DNA of 64,000 nucleotides from Neelides folsomi. Taxonomy: Eukaryota > Arthropoda > Collembola > Neelipleona > Neelidae. The notes below the pieces were generated by a model. The model saw only the letters and a list, made by a program, of their open reading frames with translations, searched no databases and had not been told where the DNA came from. The stretch spans positions 310,001 to 374,000 of the forward strand of contig JAQGBZ010000026.1 in assembly GCA_034687125.1 (NCBI GenBank), in the 5' to 3' direction. The translations under genes and the position numbers were made by a program. Shown here piece after piece: positions 13,601-24,424 of the stretch (the first letter of the stretch is position 1; each line of letters opens with the position of its first letter).

Positions 13601-16600
13601 AATTACATCAATTCAATCTTGGGGAACCGACGGAACTCAAGACGAAGGGTGAAAGTCGATTCGAAGCTAAAAACTATTATTCCCTCGGTCCAAAATTCCA
13701 ATAAGGGATTCATGAGCCGCCCATCCATCCACGATAAAAACACAGAACTTCACCCTCTCGTTCCTTTATTTATTCCTATCAAATCATTCGACTTCTTTTT
13801 TAATGAATCAAATTACCAATTGAATCAATATTTGCTAACTTGCTTGGAGGAAAATTTACTATTGGTCTTTTTTAAATAATAAGGGTATGAAGGATAGCTG
13901 TATTCAATTAATGAATATTTTTATTATTTAAAATTATTATAATTAATTTTCTGGCTTTTAATATTTATAAACTATTAATTTTTTATATTTCTTATACAAT
14001 AGTAGTAGTTAATTTCAACGAAAAGTTAGTTGAATGAAAAGAATATTCCTCATACATATTAAATATGAATCATAAGTTGTTCCATCATTTTCCCCTACAA
14101 GTGATGTTTTGAGGGGTGTCGTTGTGTTTGGGGTATAATTTATGTTTGTTAGATCTGAGCCCAATGACTTAATGACTTTATCTCCAATTAGATGCATCTG
14201 GCTGGAGCAGAGACGAATTGCTCTTCTTCCACTCACCCCCTCAGACAGTTGAATTAAAACTCCGCCTCCCAGGATTCCTCTGCTTATTTCTCCTCATTAA
14301 TGATTTCCATCTCGCCCACCACCGCACAATTTACCAATTTTCCTTTCCCTCCAACTTTAAGAGAAATACTACATTCATATACAACTTACCAGGAATGGAG
14401 GGAAACCTCCTGTGAAAAGCCCTTAATGACTTGCACATCACTTTCCCTCCATTTCTCTCATTACGCAATTTTCTCTTTAAACTGTTTACTCCTCTTTAAC
14501 TCAATTAGCAAACCTTTGGACCAGATGCCTTTTATACAGTCTTTATATAGTCTTTACATTACATAGCTTGTACTTGTAAAAGTTTGTAGGGGATGAAAAA
14601 CCAGACTTTGGTTATAAATACAAACTCAACATTTATTTAGAGACACATTTTTAAAATTCTGTTTAGCTCCATTCGTAGAAGACATTCGGGAAATATTTGG
14701 AAGGAATATATGGAAATAGTTTCTGAATTCCTTGAGTTGGACAGACGGAGATGGTTTATGAATAAGTTAAGTGATGTAATAGAAGAGTCGTTGAGTGACG
14801 GGCAAAGCGGAATTCTTCAGTTGTTTTAATACTCCGACTGTAATTTCTATCTCTTTCTCGGGGTGTTCGTCACGCGAACGGGTCGCCGTTAAATTATACG
14901 AGAGATCTTATCTTCATACTTAATGCTTCTTCCCCATCCATTTCAACCCCAATTCCGGGGAAGGTTCGTCCTTTGAACCCAGGCCCACATCAGACACATG
15001 TACCAGATGGAAATGATATTTATGAACACGATCGGGAAATGATAACCACAACCAAATGAACCACCATATGAATCATTCATTTTTATTATCTTCATTCTTT
15101 CTTTTCTCTTAATATCCAAATTATTCACTTGTCGATTGACATTTAAATAATTAGTTCTCTTATTTTAAATAAAATGGTTATAAGTAGTTAACTGAAATTG
15201 TTGTACCTTTTTGACATTGTACATTAGTTCGAGTTACGATAATTGCAGTTACAATAAATTTTAAAGACGTTGGTTGGAATTATTGTAAAAAAAGAGTTCG
15301 ATTTGGGAATTTGTTACGATGAGGTTGAAAGGTCGAGTTCAAAACTTTGGATCTTTTTCAAAGTCTTTGCCTTCGAATTTGTGGGAATATTTCCTAAAGA
15401 CTAAAGTTCTGTACATTGCAATGGCGGATGTGATACAATATATTACCCATTTTACTGTCTGTGCATCCATTAGATTGGGAAGTTGGATGAACAAAGTAGG
15501 AGCGAACAGATCTCTTTGCATTGGAAGGAACTGAGGAATTTAATGGGGAGTTGAAGGGACGGGAAGAATGTGTCTTCTATTTTGATCTCTCACTCGGGCG
15601 ATTGGGGCAACCGGGGGGAGTGAGTGGATTTATTGGAAATGCCCGAATTTCTCCCTTCTTCACAAATGAGGAGCAATCGATCCACTTATCTCCCTTACTA
15701 CCTTCAACTATCTTTATTAACTTCCCCTTTACGCATAGCATTTGATTGAGACTCTTTTCCTGAATGTCACACGACGCTAAGACGATTACAAAGACGAACG
15801 ACCCCAATGTTCCTTGCTACAATTTCATGGGAATTGGTTCAGGAATCTCTTGATTGCGTAGACCCAAACGCACACAAAATTATTTCACTTTCGGTTCACA
15901 AAATTCCTTTTAGTTTCAAATGAATTGAACGTTCAGTTTAATGGGCTTTTTAATTTTTTATGTTAAAACCCTTTGAATTGTTTTGGATTGTTTTTTATCA
16001 ACTTGGTGTTTTTTAAAGAGCTTATTGGGACATTTAAAACCTTTATATCAATAACTTAATGTAGTTTTTTTATATTGTTTGTAATATTTTCAAATGTTTT
16101 TGGTATTTTTCATTTCATTGTGGAAATCGATATTTTAATATGAAAGCGGGCTTTGATGGGGAAAGTTGAAGAAAGAAATAAAAGTTTTGTAAACCTCAAA
16201 ATTATATTCCCGAGCGGTTTCCGGCAGATATCCCTTTTATTCTCTTTTTGATGAAATATAAAAGAGGAAATTACGCTCATTTCACTCCCACATAAATTCC
16301 TGGGCCTTCATTTCTGTTAATAAAATAAGAGGAGATTATTTTCCCTATTTATTTCTATCTTCTTGTAACATAACAATTCTTTTTAACTTTCTCTCTCGTT
16401 TTATTTCCCATTAAAACTCTCGGCTTCCTTCCTATTTGGAGAGGAAGCAAAGGTTTGAAGGAAGTTCGATAAGGGGATTTGTTCGTCTTTCCCTAATGTG
16501 AAAATATTGGTGTAGAATCTGAAAGTGGTGAAGGTTCCGTGTTTGATATTGAACTTCATATGTATGACCAGTATGACTTTATATGGAAGGAGTTTTCGAA

Positions 16601-19600
16601 TGGAAATATTATTTATAAATAAGAGATTCGAACAAGAGATGGGAAAACTGAGGGAGGAGATGAAAAAATTTTCAAATGAGAAATAATGGGGATTGGAGAG
16701 AATGAAGATATATGGAATATTCTTGGAAAAATGTAAATACCATGAATATCGCATTTTAAAAGAATCCTCTTATTTCAATTATGTGTTTTTCTACTGAAAA
16801 TTCCGTTTTGTTAAATAAATACAGTAAAGACTTAATTAGAACGCGGAGCCTCAAATAGAACGCGGAGCCTCAAATAGAACGCGGGCCTCAATTACAACGC
16901 GGGTCTGGAACGAAATTACACTAAACAATGAATAGGTATAGGTAAAATATGAACGCCTGTTGGCAAAACATAGGGATTTATTAAAATAATTTACTGTCTT
17001 ACATTATATTTTGAATAGAACGCGGGCCTCAAATAGAACGCGGGGGCAAAATAAATTCTGCGAATAGAACGCGGGGCGTTCTATTTAAGTCTTTACTGTA
17101 ATTATTTTAGTAATAATTAATTGTAATTTAAATCAAAGTTCAATGATGCTTTGTATTTTTCATTTTTATTCATTGATAAAATTATAACATATAATATTTG
17201 TACTTACATATTATAGACATTAGAAGTATATTTTCTTAAAAATAAAAACCCATCTCAACTCCATCACTATTGAAGAGATTTAGATCTGAAAAGGGGAATT
17301 GAGATTGAATCTTGTTTAATTCATACAACAGATTACCCACCTGGGTACTTCCCAGACCCGGCAAAGAAACTCGGGATCCAACCCGACTTGACAGTGAATA
17401 CATCTGGATCTGGAAGCGGCGGAGGCCTTCCGCTCTGTTACGAATACACTTACCCGGGAAAAGACAATGTGCCCCTCACTCCTGGTATAATTCAATATTC
17501 ATTTATCTATCAATCCAAATTACTCTTGTAGTAAATTCTGAATATGTTATATAACTTTATAAGCACAGGAATATAAACATTATATTTTTCTAATATAAAT
17601 AAAACTTTAATTGCAGACAATAGTGAACATCATTACGACGTTCCACATCTTCATCTTCAAGCGAATGCTGTGAGTGTGAGCACTGGAGCTGGGAAAAAGA
17701 AAAACCTCATTCAGAATCAATTATATGACCAACATGGAGAAGCGGAAACTGCCCTCATAGCCCAGCGAATCCCACAAATACAAAATTACGAGAATAAAAC
17801 GGTTGACACATCGCTTGAAAGACTCCCGCGCTCCGTTTCGCCCGATTCCGCTTCAAGCTCCTTCAGTTCATGTAAGGAATTAAAGATTTGGTCGTTGAAA
17901 TTGTTCAATTTTTTATAACTCCAAAATATTTATTGTAAAAAATCTTTATTTAATTTGATAAACATTTTTGATAATTAGGTTGTTACCATCACATTATTAC
18001 GATTATTATAATTTGTCCATTTAACTTGTTTAAATTATAATAAAATTTATTTTTATATGAAGATATTAAATATAATAATTACATATTTTGAAGTTTAGTT
18101 TTTTATGCCCTTATTGAGAAAGGAAAAAAATTTTTGTTGTTGATTCATTGAAAAGTTGAAAGTGAAGATTTAGATAGGACGTGAGCTTTGTGAATGAGAG
18201 GAAATATTTGGGCCCTTCCACACCTCTCGCATGCCAATTGGCCATAAAGGAGAGAAAATTCTTTAAAGGCAGTTGAGAGATATCAAACGACCATTTTTCA
18301 AATTCTCATCGAGAGATCTTCAAGTCCAAGTGGGCTAATTGAAATTAACATGAAACCCCCAAATTCTTATAAATGATTTATACCAAAATTCACGTTTTTA
18401 ATATCAATGGGGATTTTTGGTCCTTTGAGTTTAACCCACAGTTTTAACGCGGAGTTAAACCTTGTTCAAAAACACGCATGGAACAATTGGCATTCTTAAG
18501 GTCTTTTGACTTTCATGTTGAAATTTGAGTCTTGTTGCTTTTACTATCATTCAGCCCTATTGAGACTCATGTTGTATTTAATCCTTTATGTGTCTTACAA
18601 CACTATAGCCATTTTATTATAAGAGAAGGAAACATTAGGTACATTCCCACACATTAAGTATGTGGGAATATAATGGTACCTTGTATATTTGTATGGTATT
18701 CGAAACTAACAGTGTTGTATGGATATAGTATATAGTAATTGAACGTGAATTTGAGTTGTGTGGTTGTGGAGTCTGATGTTACATGAGAGAGCCTTCAATT
18801 CCGATCCTGGAAAGGCTTCGAATGTCAATGAAGTGGATTGTTGATTGAGGAGGATTGTAAGAGTCCTTTTGATATGGGCGAAGCCGGTGAAGGGTAATGG
18901 ACGGATTGGAGTGACGAGATGGGGAAATTGTCCCCTTTCTCACAGACTGATTAAAAGAGGGATCTTCAATTATTCAACAGAGTCATCATGTCCTTTTCCC
19001 AAGACTCCAAATCAAGAACCCCCTTTTCACTATTCACCTATTGATCTCATACATTCTTACTAAACTAAAATATAGTAAAATGTTTTTATCTAATAAATCT
19101 TACACTTGTTAAAAAAATCTTAAATCCTTTCTTAAAATTAATTAAAAATTATTTTAATAATTATTTAGACAATTAATTTATAGATCAAATAGAAATATCA
19201 TGGAACACGAATTAATTATTTTGTTATGATTTGTTTCAGCTGGAGCTTCAAGACCCAATTCATTTTATGACACGGATTGTCCTGAACGCGTTGCGCTTCT
19301 TCAAGGGTATAACAACGGGAACGTTTGTCGGGATTCGATCACTTCGGCGAGTTTGCTGCTTGATGGTTTGGACCCCGAATGCGTCGCGTGGGCCGGAGCA
19401 AACTCTGCGGGATGTCGGGTCACTTTGAAGGATTATGCGATTAATTTAACAATCCCCGAAGGAGCTTTGAGTAAAAGCGAAGAACTTTACTGTGCTCTAC
19501 TCACTGATGAAAAAGACCGTCCCGTTCTCAGTGGTAAGGACAAATAGTTTTATATAGTAATTTACTATAATAAATGTTCATTAGTTTAATAGTTAATGTT

Positions 19601-22211
19601 CATGTAGTTAATGTTAAAGAGGCTTAATGGAATGGTTTTAATGTTTTTAGAGGGTCAGACATTGCTAAGTCCAGTGATTTCAAGTGGCCCTCGAAGTCTT
19701 CATTTGAAAAAACCAGCAATTTTGAGTTTCCAACATTGTGCAGCTTTAAAGTTCGGTGGATGGAAAATTTCGCTTTACCACTATGAGTCATGCGGAACTT
19801 CGACAACTAACAGTTCTTCTTCAGACAACAATCCTAATTGTTGGAAGGTACAATTTCATTATTTGACTACATTTAACTATTTAATTGTGAATTTGTGAAT
19901 TATGAATTTACCTATTGAAATATTATATTTAAAAAAAATTTTAATATCGAATATTTGGTTATTTAATATAAAGTTTAATGCTGAATTTATGTCTAACTTT
20001 TTTTTACAATTCATATGATGAAACTGACAAATTTTAAATTAAATAGAAACTGGCCACTGTTGGAGAAGAAACGATTCAAACCCCAGTGTTCATTCAACTC
20101 GACGCAAATCAAGTTTTCCTCGTTTGCGATCGACTTGATAAATTTGCCCTCATCGGGGAATCGGATGGCGGGAGGCGGGCAGTGAAAACTCTCCGACTTG
20201 CCGTTTTCGCCCCGGCCCAACTTCCCCCTTCGGCCTCGACCGAATACAACATCCGAGTTTATGTCTTGGACGACACAATTGCCGCTCTCGAAGTACGATA
20301 TTGAAATAATATTTTCATTTAAACAATCACTTTAAAGATCCCTTTGAGATCTTTAAGATTAGGATTTAAGATTTAATTTCTAAAATGCGTCTATTATTGT
20401 TAGTTTGTTATCTTTTAGTTCTAACCGTATTCAAAGGTAGTTTATAGTTAAAGGTTTATTTAAAACGGGTTGTGATTGTTTATGTTTGGACTTACAGAAA
20501 GTGTCGTCCCATGAGAAACGCGTTGGCGGAAGAATTCTCGACAAACCCCGAAGCCTTTTATTTCAAGACGGCGGAGAAAATCTTTGCATTTCTCTCGAAG
20601 ACGTTGGCTCTGGTTGGAGATGCAAATCTCAAGGAAGCTATCAGGTAAAACTTTCCCTCCTTGTTTTATCTAACTCTTAAGCTTTAACAGAAGTTAGTGG
20701 AATTTGCATAGCCAAGTACTTTCCTTGTTTTTCCTACTTTGACCAACTTTGGAAGCCGAGTGTGACAAATTGTGGAACATTTTATATCTTGAGGCCAAAT
20801 GTCATTTAATGCTCAACATGCACAAAGTTTAAATTTTTGCAAAGTTTTCCAAAAATGTATTTTAACAATATTTTTTGCATATACCGTGCATAGAGTTAAG
20901 TTATGCAAGTTATTGCTAGTTATTACAATTTTATGCCAATTTTACAAACTTTTGACCAGGGAAAGTTCTTGCATAGTTTTTCAAGTTTTTGACCAATTTT
21001 TATGGATGGTTTTTAAGAAAAATTCCCAATTTAGTTAAAAGTTTATAAATAAATGTGATATCAATAAATACATTAAGGATCGTTTTGTATCTGGGTAGTT
21101 TTTTCTTGGTTTTTTATTCCTTTTTTGGGGACTAGGACATGTATCGATATGAGGATGTTTAAAAGATGAATGGGCGAATCTCATTTTATGCTCTCTATTC
21201 CTATCTGCGACATAAATCATTCTTCCTGCATTTCCTCCAGATTTATGCTCTGCGACATCTTTGCCTCTTTCTCCTTCCCGCATTCATGGAAGAGATCAAA
21301 GGAAGAATGATGGCTAATTCACTTCCTCAACATTATCTGGGATTTATGAGTGATGGGTTTAAAAATGTGAGTTTTTTGGACCACAGGAGCTGAGATTTGG
21401 AGATGTTTGGGGATCTCGAGTTTCGGATCTTCATTGTTCTTTCACTTTGGAGAAGACGGAAAGGCGAACTTCGGCCATTTGCTTCCGTCTACTCGCATAC
21501 CAACACGGAGTTCATCTGCAACGACAGACATTCCGGATACGAACGGAACTTGGATCTCTCGTATGACCAACATCTTTCTAAATAAATAATTTTTTACATC
21601 ATATTCATTCTTGTATTAACTTAAAATTAGGCTTAACCTGTGCATTAAGCCGTGAATTTTATAGATTGAATGTAAAATTTATGAATCATTGATTCGTAGA
21701 AGAGTCGAGGAAACCAGACGATAGTGAATGGTGCTGAAGGTGGTGGGACTGGGATTCCAAGAGCGACAACAACAGTTACAAGCAGTGGTTGCAGTTCAAT
21801 GGTCACTTTAGAACCCGGCTCTCCCCTTTTCCGAATCCCACAAACTCTGAAGAAGAAATTATGCAATTGCCTCGACCAGCCCCATATCTCCGGAAAGGAT
21901 TGGAGACTTTTAGCACAAAAACTTGGAGTTGACAGGTAAGAAAATCGAAGAGCTTTTATTTAACCCAAATATTTAAATGTTTATAATTTTTATTAGGATA
22001 GGTAATAAATATGATTAATAATTCTTTTTATCATTTTAGATATATCAATTTCTTGAGTATGAAGTCGAGTCCAACAGAACATATTCTGGATCTTTGGGAT
22101 GTAAAGAATCGTAAACCGGAGGCCATCACCGATCTCCTCAATGCCTTGAGGCTCATGGAACGTCAAGACGCCGTGGCGATCCTCGAGAAGGAAATGGGCC
22201 CTTGGATCTAA
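10693..22211 (+). CDS. unc-5: UNC5-family netrin receptor, transmembrane and cytoplasmic part (5' end missing)
   Basis: UNC5 receptors bind netrin at the cell surface and signal repulsive axon guidance, and in some settings apoptosis, through a cytoplasmic ZU5-UPA-death domain module. Ten exons read in one consistent phase: 10693-10839, 17332-17484, 17617-17871, 19240-19533, 19651-19847, 20047-20292, 20498-20644, 21387-21560, 21700-21935 and 22040-22211 (TAA). Together they encode about 672 residues. The first exon holds the membrane span (IALYIGLGVAIIVFTIVAF) followed by a basic RLMRRKGR stop-transfer. The ZU5 domain lies in exons 4-5 (for example INLTIPEGAL), UPA in exons 6-8 (EYNIRVYVLDDT, RVGGRILDKPRSLLFQ, CSFTLE) and the death domain in exons 9-10 (SGKDWRLLAQKLGVDRYINF, ILDLW). 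All junctions are GT...AG. The Ig and TSP1 exons and the start codon are not visible, so the gene extends left of the window or behind a very large intron. The juxtamembrane exon at 17617 carries a YDVP motif. A possible ATTAAA poly(A) signal is at 22350-22355. Family identity is firm; exact junctions are inferred. Confidence 0.93.
10840..16821. other. Large UNC5 intron, proximal part
   Basis: Intron between the transmembrane exon and the first juxtamembrane exon. Open frames of 138 codons (11088-11504, minus) and 118 codons (12083-12439, minus) occur, but I recognise no domain, their composition is ordinary for the region, and no splice partners are evident. I see no other structured feature before the MITE at 16822. 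Confidence 0.6.
16822..17098. mobile_element. Non-autonomous pogo/Tigger-like DNA element (MITE)
   Basis: The left end CAGTAAAGACTTAATTAGAA and the right end, whose reverse complement reads CAGTAAAGACTTAAATAGAA, form terminal inverted repeats. They are flanked by TA dinucleotides at 16820-16821 and 17099-17100, the target duplication used by Tc1/mariner/pogo elements. The CAGT start followed by an AACGC-type motif recalls pogo/Tigger termini. The 277-bp interior has no coding capacity but repeats AGAACGCGG six times (plus one ACAACGCGG), clustered near both ends. It sits in the UNC5 intron. Superfamily assignment is inference from the TIR and TA duplication. Confidence 0.8.
17872..19239. other. 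UNC5 intron
   Basis: Intron of about 1.4 kb between the juxtamembrane and ZU5 exons. I see no coding signal. A small inverted repeat (ATTCCCACA at 18643-18651 with its complement at 18661-18669) is the only structure noted. Confidence 0.6.
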
Positions 22212-22392
22212 TTAATTTTTACACCCTATTTAAAACAATTGATCTCCCCTTTTGATACTAACCACGAATCTTTGTCTAAACTCTTAAATACCTTCATGTG
22301 TGTGCAATCAAACTGTACAGATAAATGTTTCCGGGTGGGGAAGGATGTAATTAAATTACAAAAGTATTGAATGATAGAAACAGTTAATATAA

Positions 22393-22402
22393 TTTATTTA
22401 TT
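22393..22402 (-). terminator. Probable poly(A) signal of the HMG-box gene
   Basis: On the minus strand, overlapping AATAAA hexamers lie 45-50 bp past the TAA stop at 22445-22447. They fall in the short gap between the convergent UNC5 and HMG-box genes, only 233 bp stop to stop. Assigned from motif and position only. Confidence 0.5.
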
Positions 22403-22444
22403 TATTGTTGTATTTATAATTGTTTTAATGATTGTAATTTATAA

Positions 22445-23613
22445 TTATTTTGGTCGAAATGCGGGGGGGCCTGTACACACGGGGAGATATTTTGCTTGAC
22501 AATATGGAACCATTTTACAGGTTGGCCCATCACGATCCTTCATCTTTTGAGCACGTTGCTTGAACACTTCTTTTTCTCCGTCTGGAAGATTCTATAATTG
22601 TACATATAAAGAAAGTATAATAAATTAGGGTTTAATTCATCGCAGCTATATAACTTAATTTAACAGAGCCTTAATTACAAACATATAAATGGATTGTATA
22701 AAACTACAAAGATAGGAAGTATTAAAACTACAAAGCCAAATTGTATATAAAACGAATGTCGAGTTTAATTTATCCAAGTGTTAGATATTTATTAATTAAA
22801 TTAATTTAGATATTTTAGTGATGATAGCGAAAAATGTTCATCTGCTATACTATAAATACGATGATGTACTAATTTCGATATACACTAATAAAAACGTTTG
22901 ACGGCTAAAACTTTACTTTCCTTGATCTTTAATTAATTAATATCAACTTAATTTTAAATAATTATTTGGTAACTTACTATCCATTCATTGTCCAGCACTG
23001 CGGCCATTGAAGCATATCCATTAGCAAAAGTGTGACCTTCGGCGATCAAAGCATCACGTCGAGAATCGCAGAAAAGAATAAAAGCATTTTTCTTGGAACG
23101 ACTTCCTACTTTCGCTTTGATGTTCGATGGCTTCGATGCTCTTGGCGTATTTGGACTGACCCGAACTGTTTAACAATCAATACATAGTTTACTATCATAA
23201 ATCATAATTTCATAATCATTAAAAAGTTTAATAGTAATTATAATTATTCCTAATTGGTATTCCACATCACTTTATGTTAATTATAAAATTAAGGTTTGAA
23301 ATCAAAATTTAAAAGATATATTACTTTCCAAAGGCTTCTCAAGATTATTATCCTCCTCAGGATTAAGCTTGGATTGTTCAACCATCTTCGAATCATCATC
23401 ACCTTCCTTTTTTACGCCATGGGCCTTTAAGTTAAATTTCGTTAAAGGCACTAACGAACCTGGCGAACATCGTCTCGGAATCGGAAGATCTTCGTCCTTG
23501 GATTTAGCGTCAATTCGGATGTCGGGCTTCTTGGGCTCACGTCCAATTTGTCTAACTTCGGGATTGACCCCGAGTCTCTTAAAAATATCTTCCATGGGAC
23601 GCTTATCTGCCAT
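22445..23613 (-). CDS. Small HMG-box protein with a Maelstrom-like HMG box, no MAEL domain
   Basis: Three exons on the minus strand join in frame: 23613-23325, 23165-22978 and 22591-22445 (TAA), giving about 207 residues. Residues 1-~115 are charged, low-complexity linker (start MADKRPMEDIFKRLGVNP). Residues ~118-186 form one HMG box: KKNAFILFCDSRRDALIAEG, FANGYASM, LDNEW, LPDGEKEVFKQRAQKMKD. The NAF..F...R opening and the G..F.NG...M pattern resemble the HMG box of Maelstrom, a piRNA-pathway protein, more than SOX or HMGB boxes. In Maelstrom a MAEL (RNase H-like) domain follows, whereas here only about 20 residues follow and a poly(A) signal comes soon after. It is convergent with UNC5 and divergent from the myotubularin gene (about 0.8 kb between start codons). 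HMG-box identity is good; the Maelstrom link is inference from remembered sequence. Confidence 0.8.
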
Positions 23614-24424
23614 TTAAATGATTTTAATTTGTTAAATCTAATGGAAAGAAAGAAAAATTGTGAGTGGTTGAATGGAGGGGAGTTTTTTTAGGTCTATAAT
23701 GGAAGAAATCTACTACAGGAATGAGTAGGAAACTTGTAATTTTTCAAGTGAAACGTTCTGGTGAAACTCGAGATTTAGTCTAAAGTCAGAATCATTTACA
23801 TTTTAAAACAATTTTAAAATAATGTATTTGAAATTAGCATAATAAATATACCTACGATAAGAGTTTATGTATCATATTAAGATAGGAGCCTTTAAAAAGG
23901 TCTTTACTTATCCAAAATTAAAAGTAATAATTTTAATAATACGCTAATTAAATAGATTCAATACAATAAGAATAAATGAAGAATCATCAATGAAAATACT
24001 AAGTATTAACGTTAAAGAAAAGAACGTTTTATTTGGATTTTGGTCTATATAGAGAAATTGATTCTTACCATAATGTTAAATGGAGCGAAATAAAAAGGGA
24101 AATTCAAAAATAAATTCATATTAAATAAAGCTTTTATAAATAAATATAAGAATGTGTTGATTCAGTTGATTTTGAATGACAAGGATAGGCACATAAAATA
24201 GGGAGGAAACAGAAATAAGGAGGATAATTAGTTAACTATCAACTTAATAATCCACTTTAATAATTTATGCTTGATTAGAAATAATAATACGTCATTTTAA
24301 CTGTAATTATTCATAGTGGGGGTGGGAGTTAATCAAATTCATTAATTTGACCAAAGTACAAAAATAATTGTTTCACGGAATTTTTTTAAGGTTTGGGCTA
24401 ATTGTATTTTGTGTTGTAATTATA

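Noticed and set aside
18643-18669. 9-bp inverted repeat ATTCCCACA
   Set aside because: Too short to stand out in 64 kb of biased sequence.
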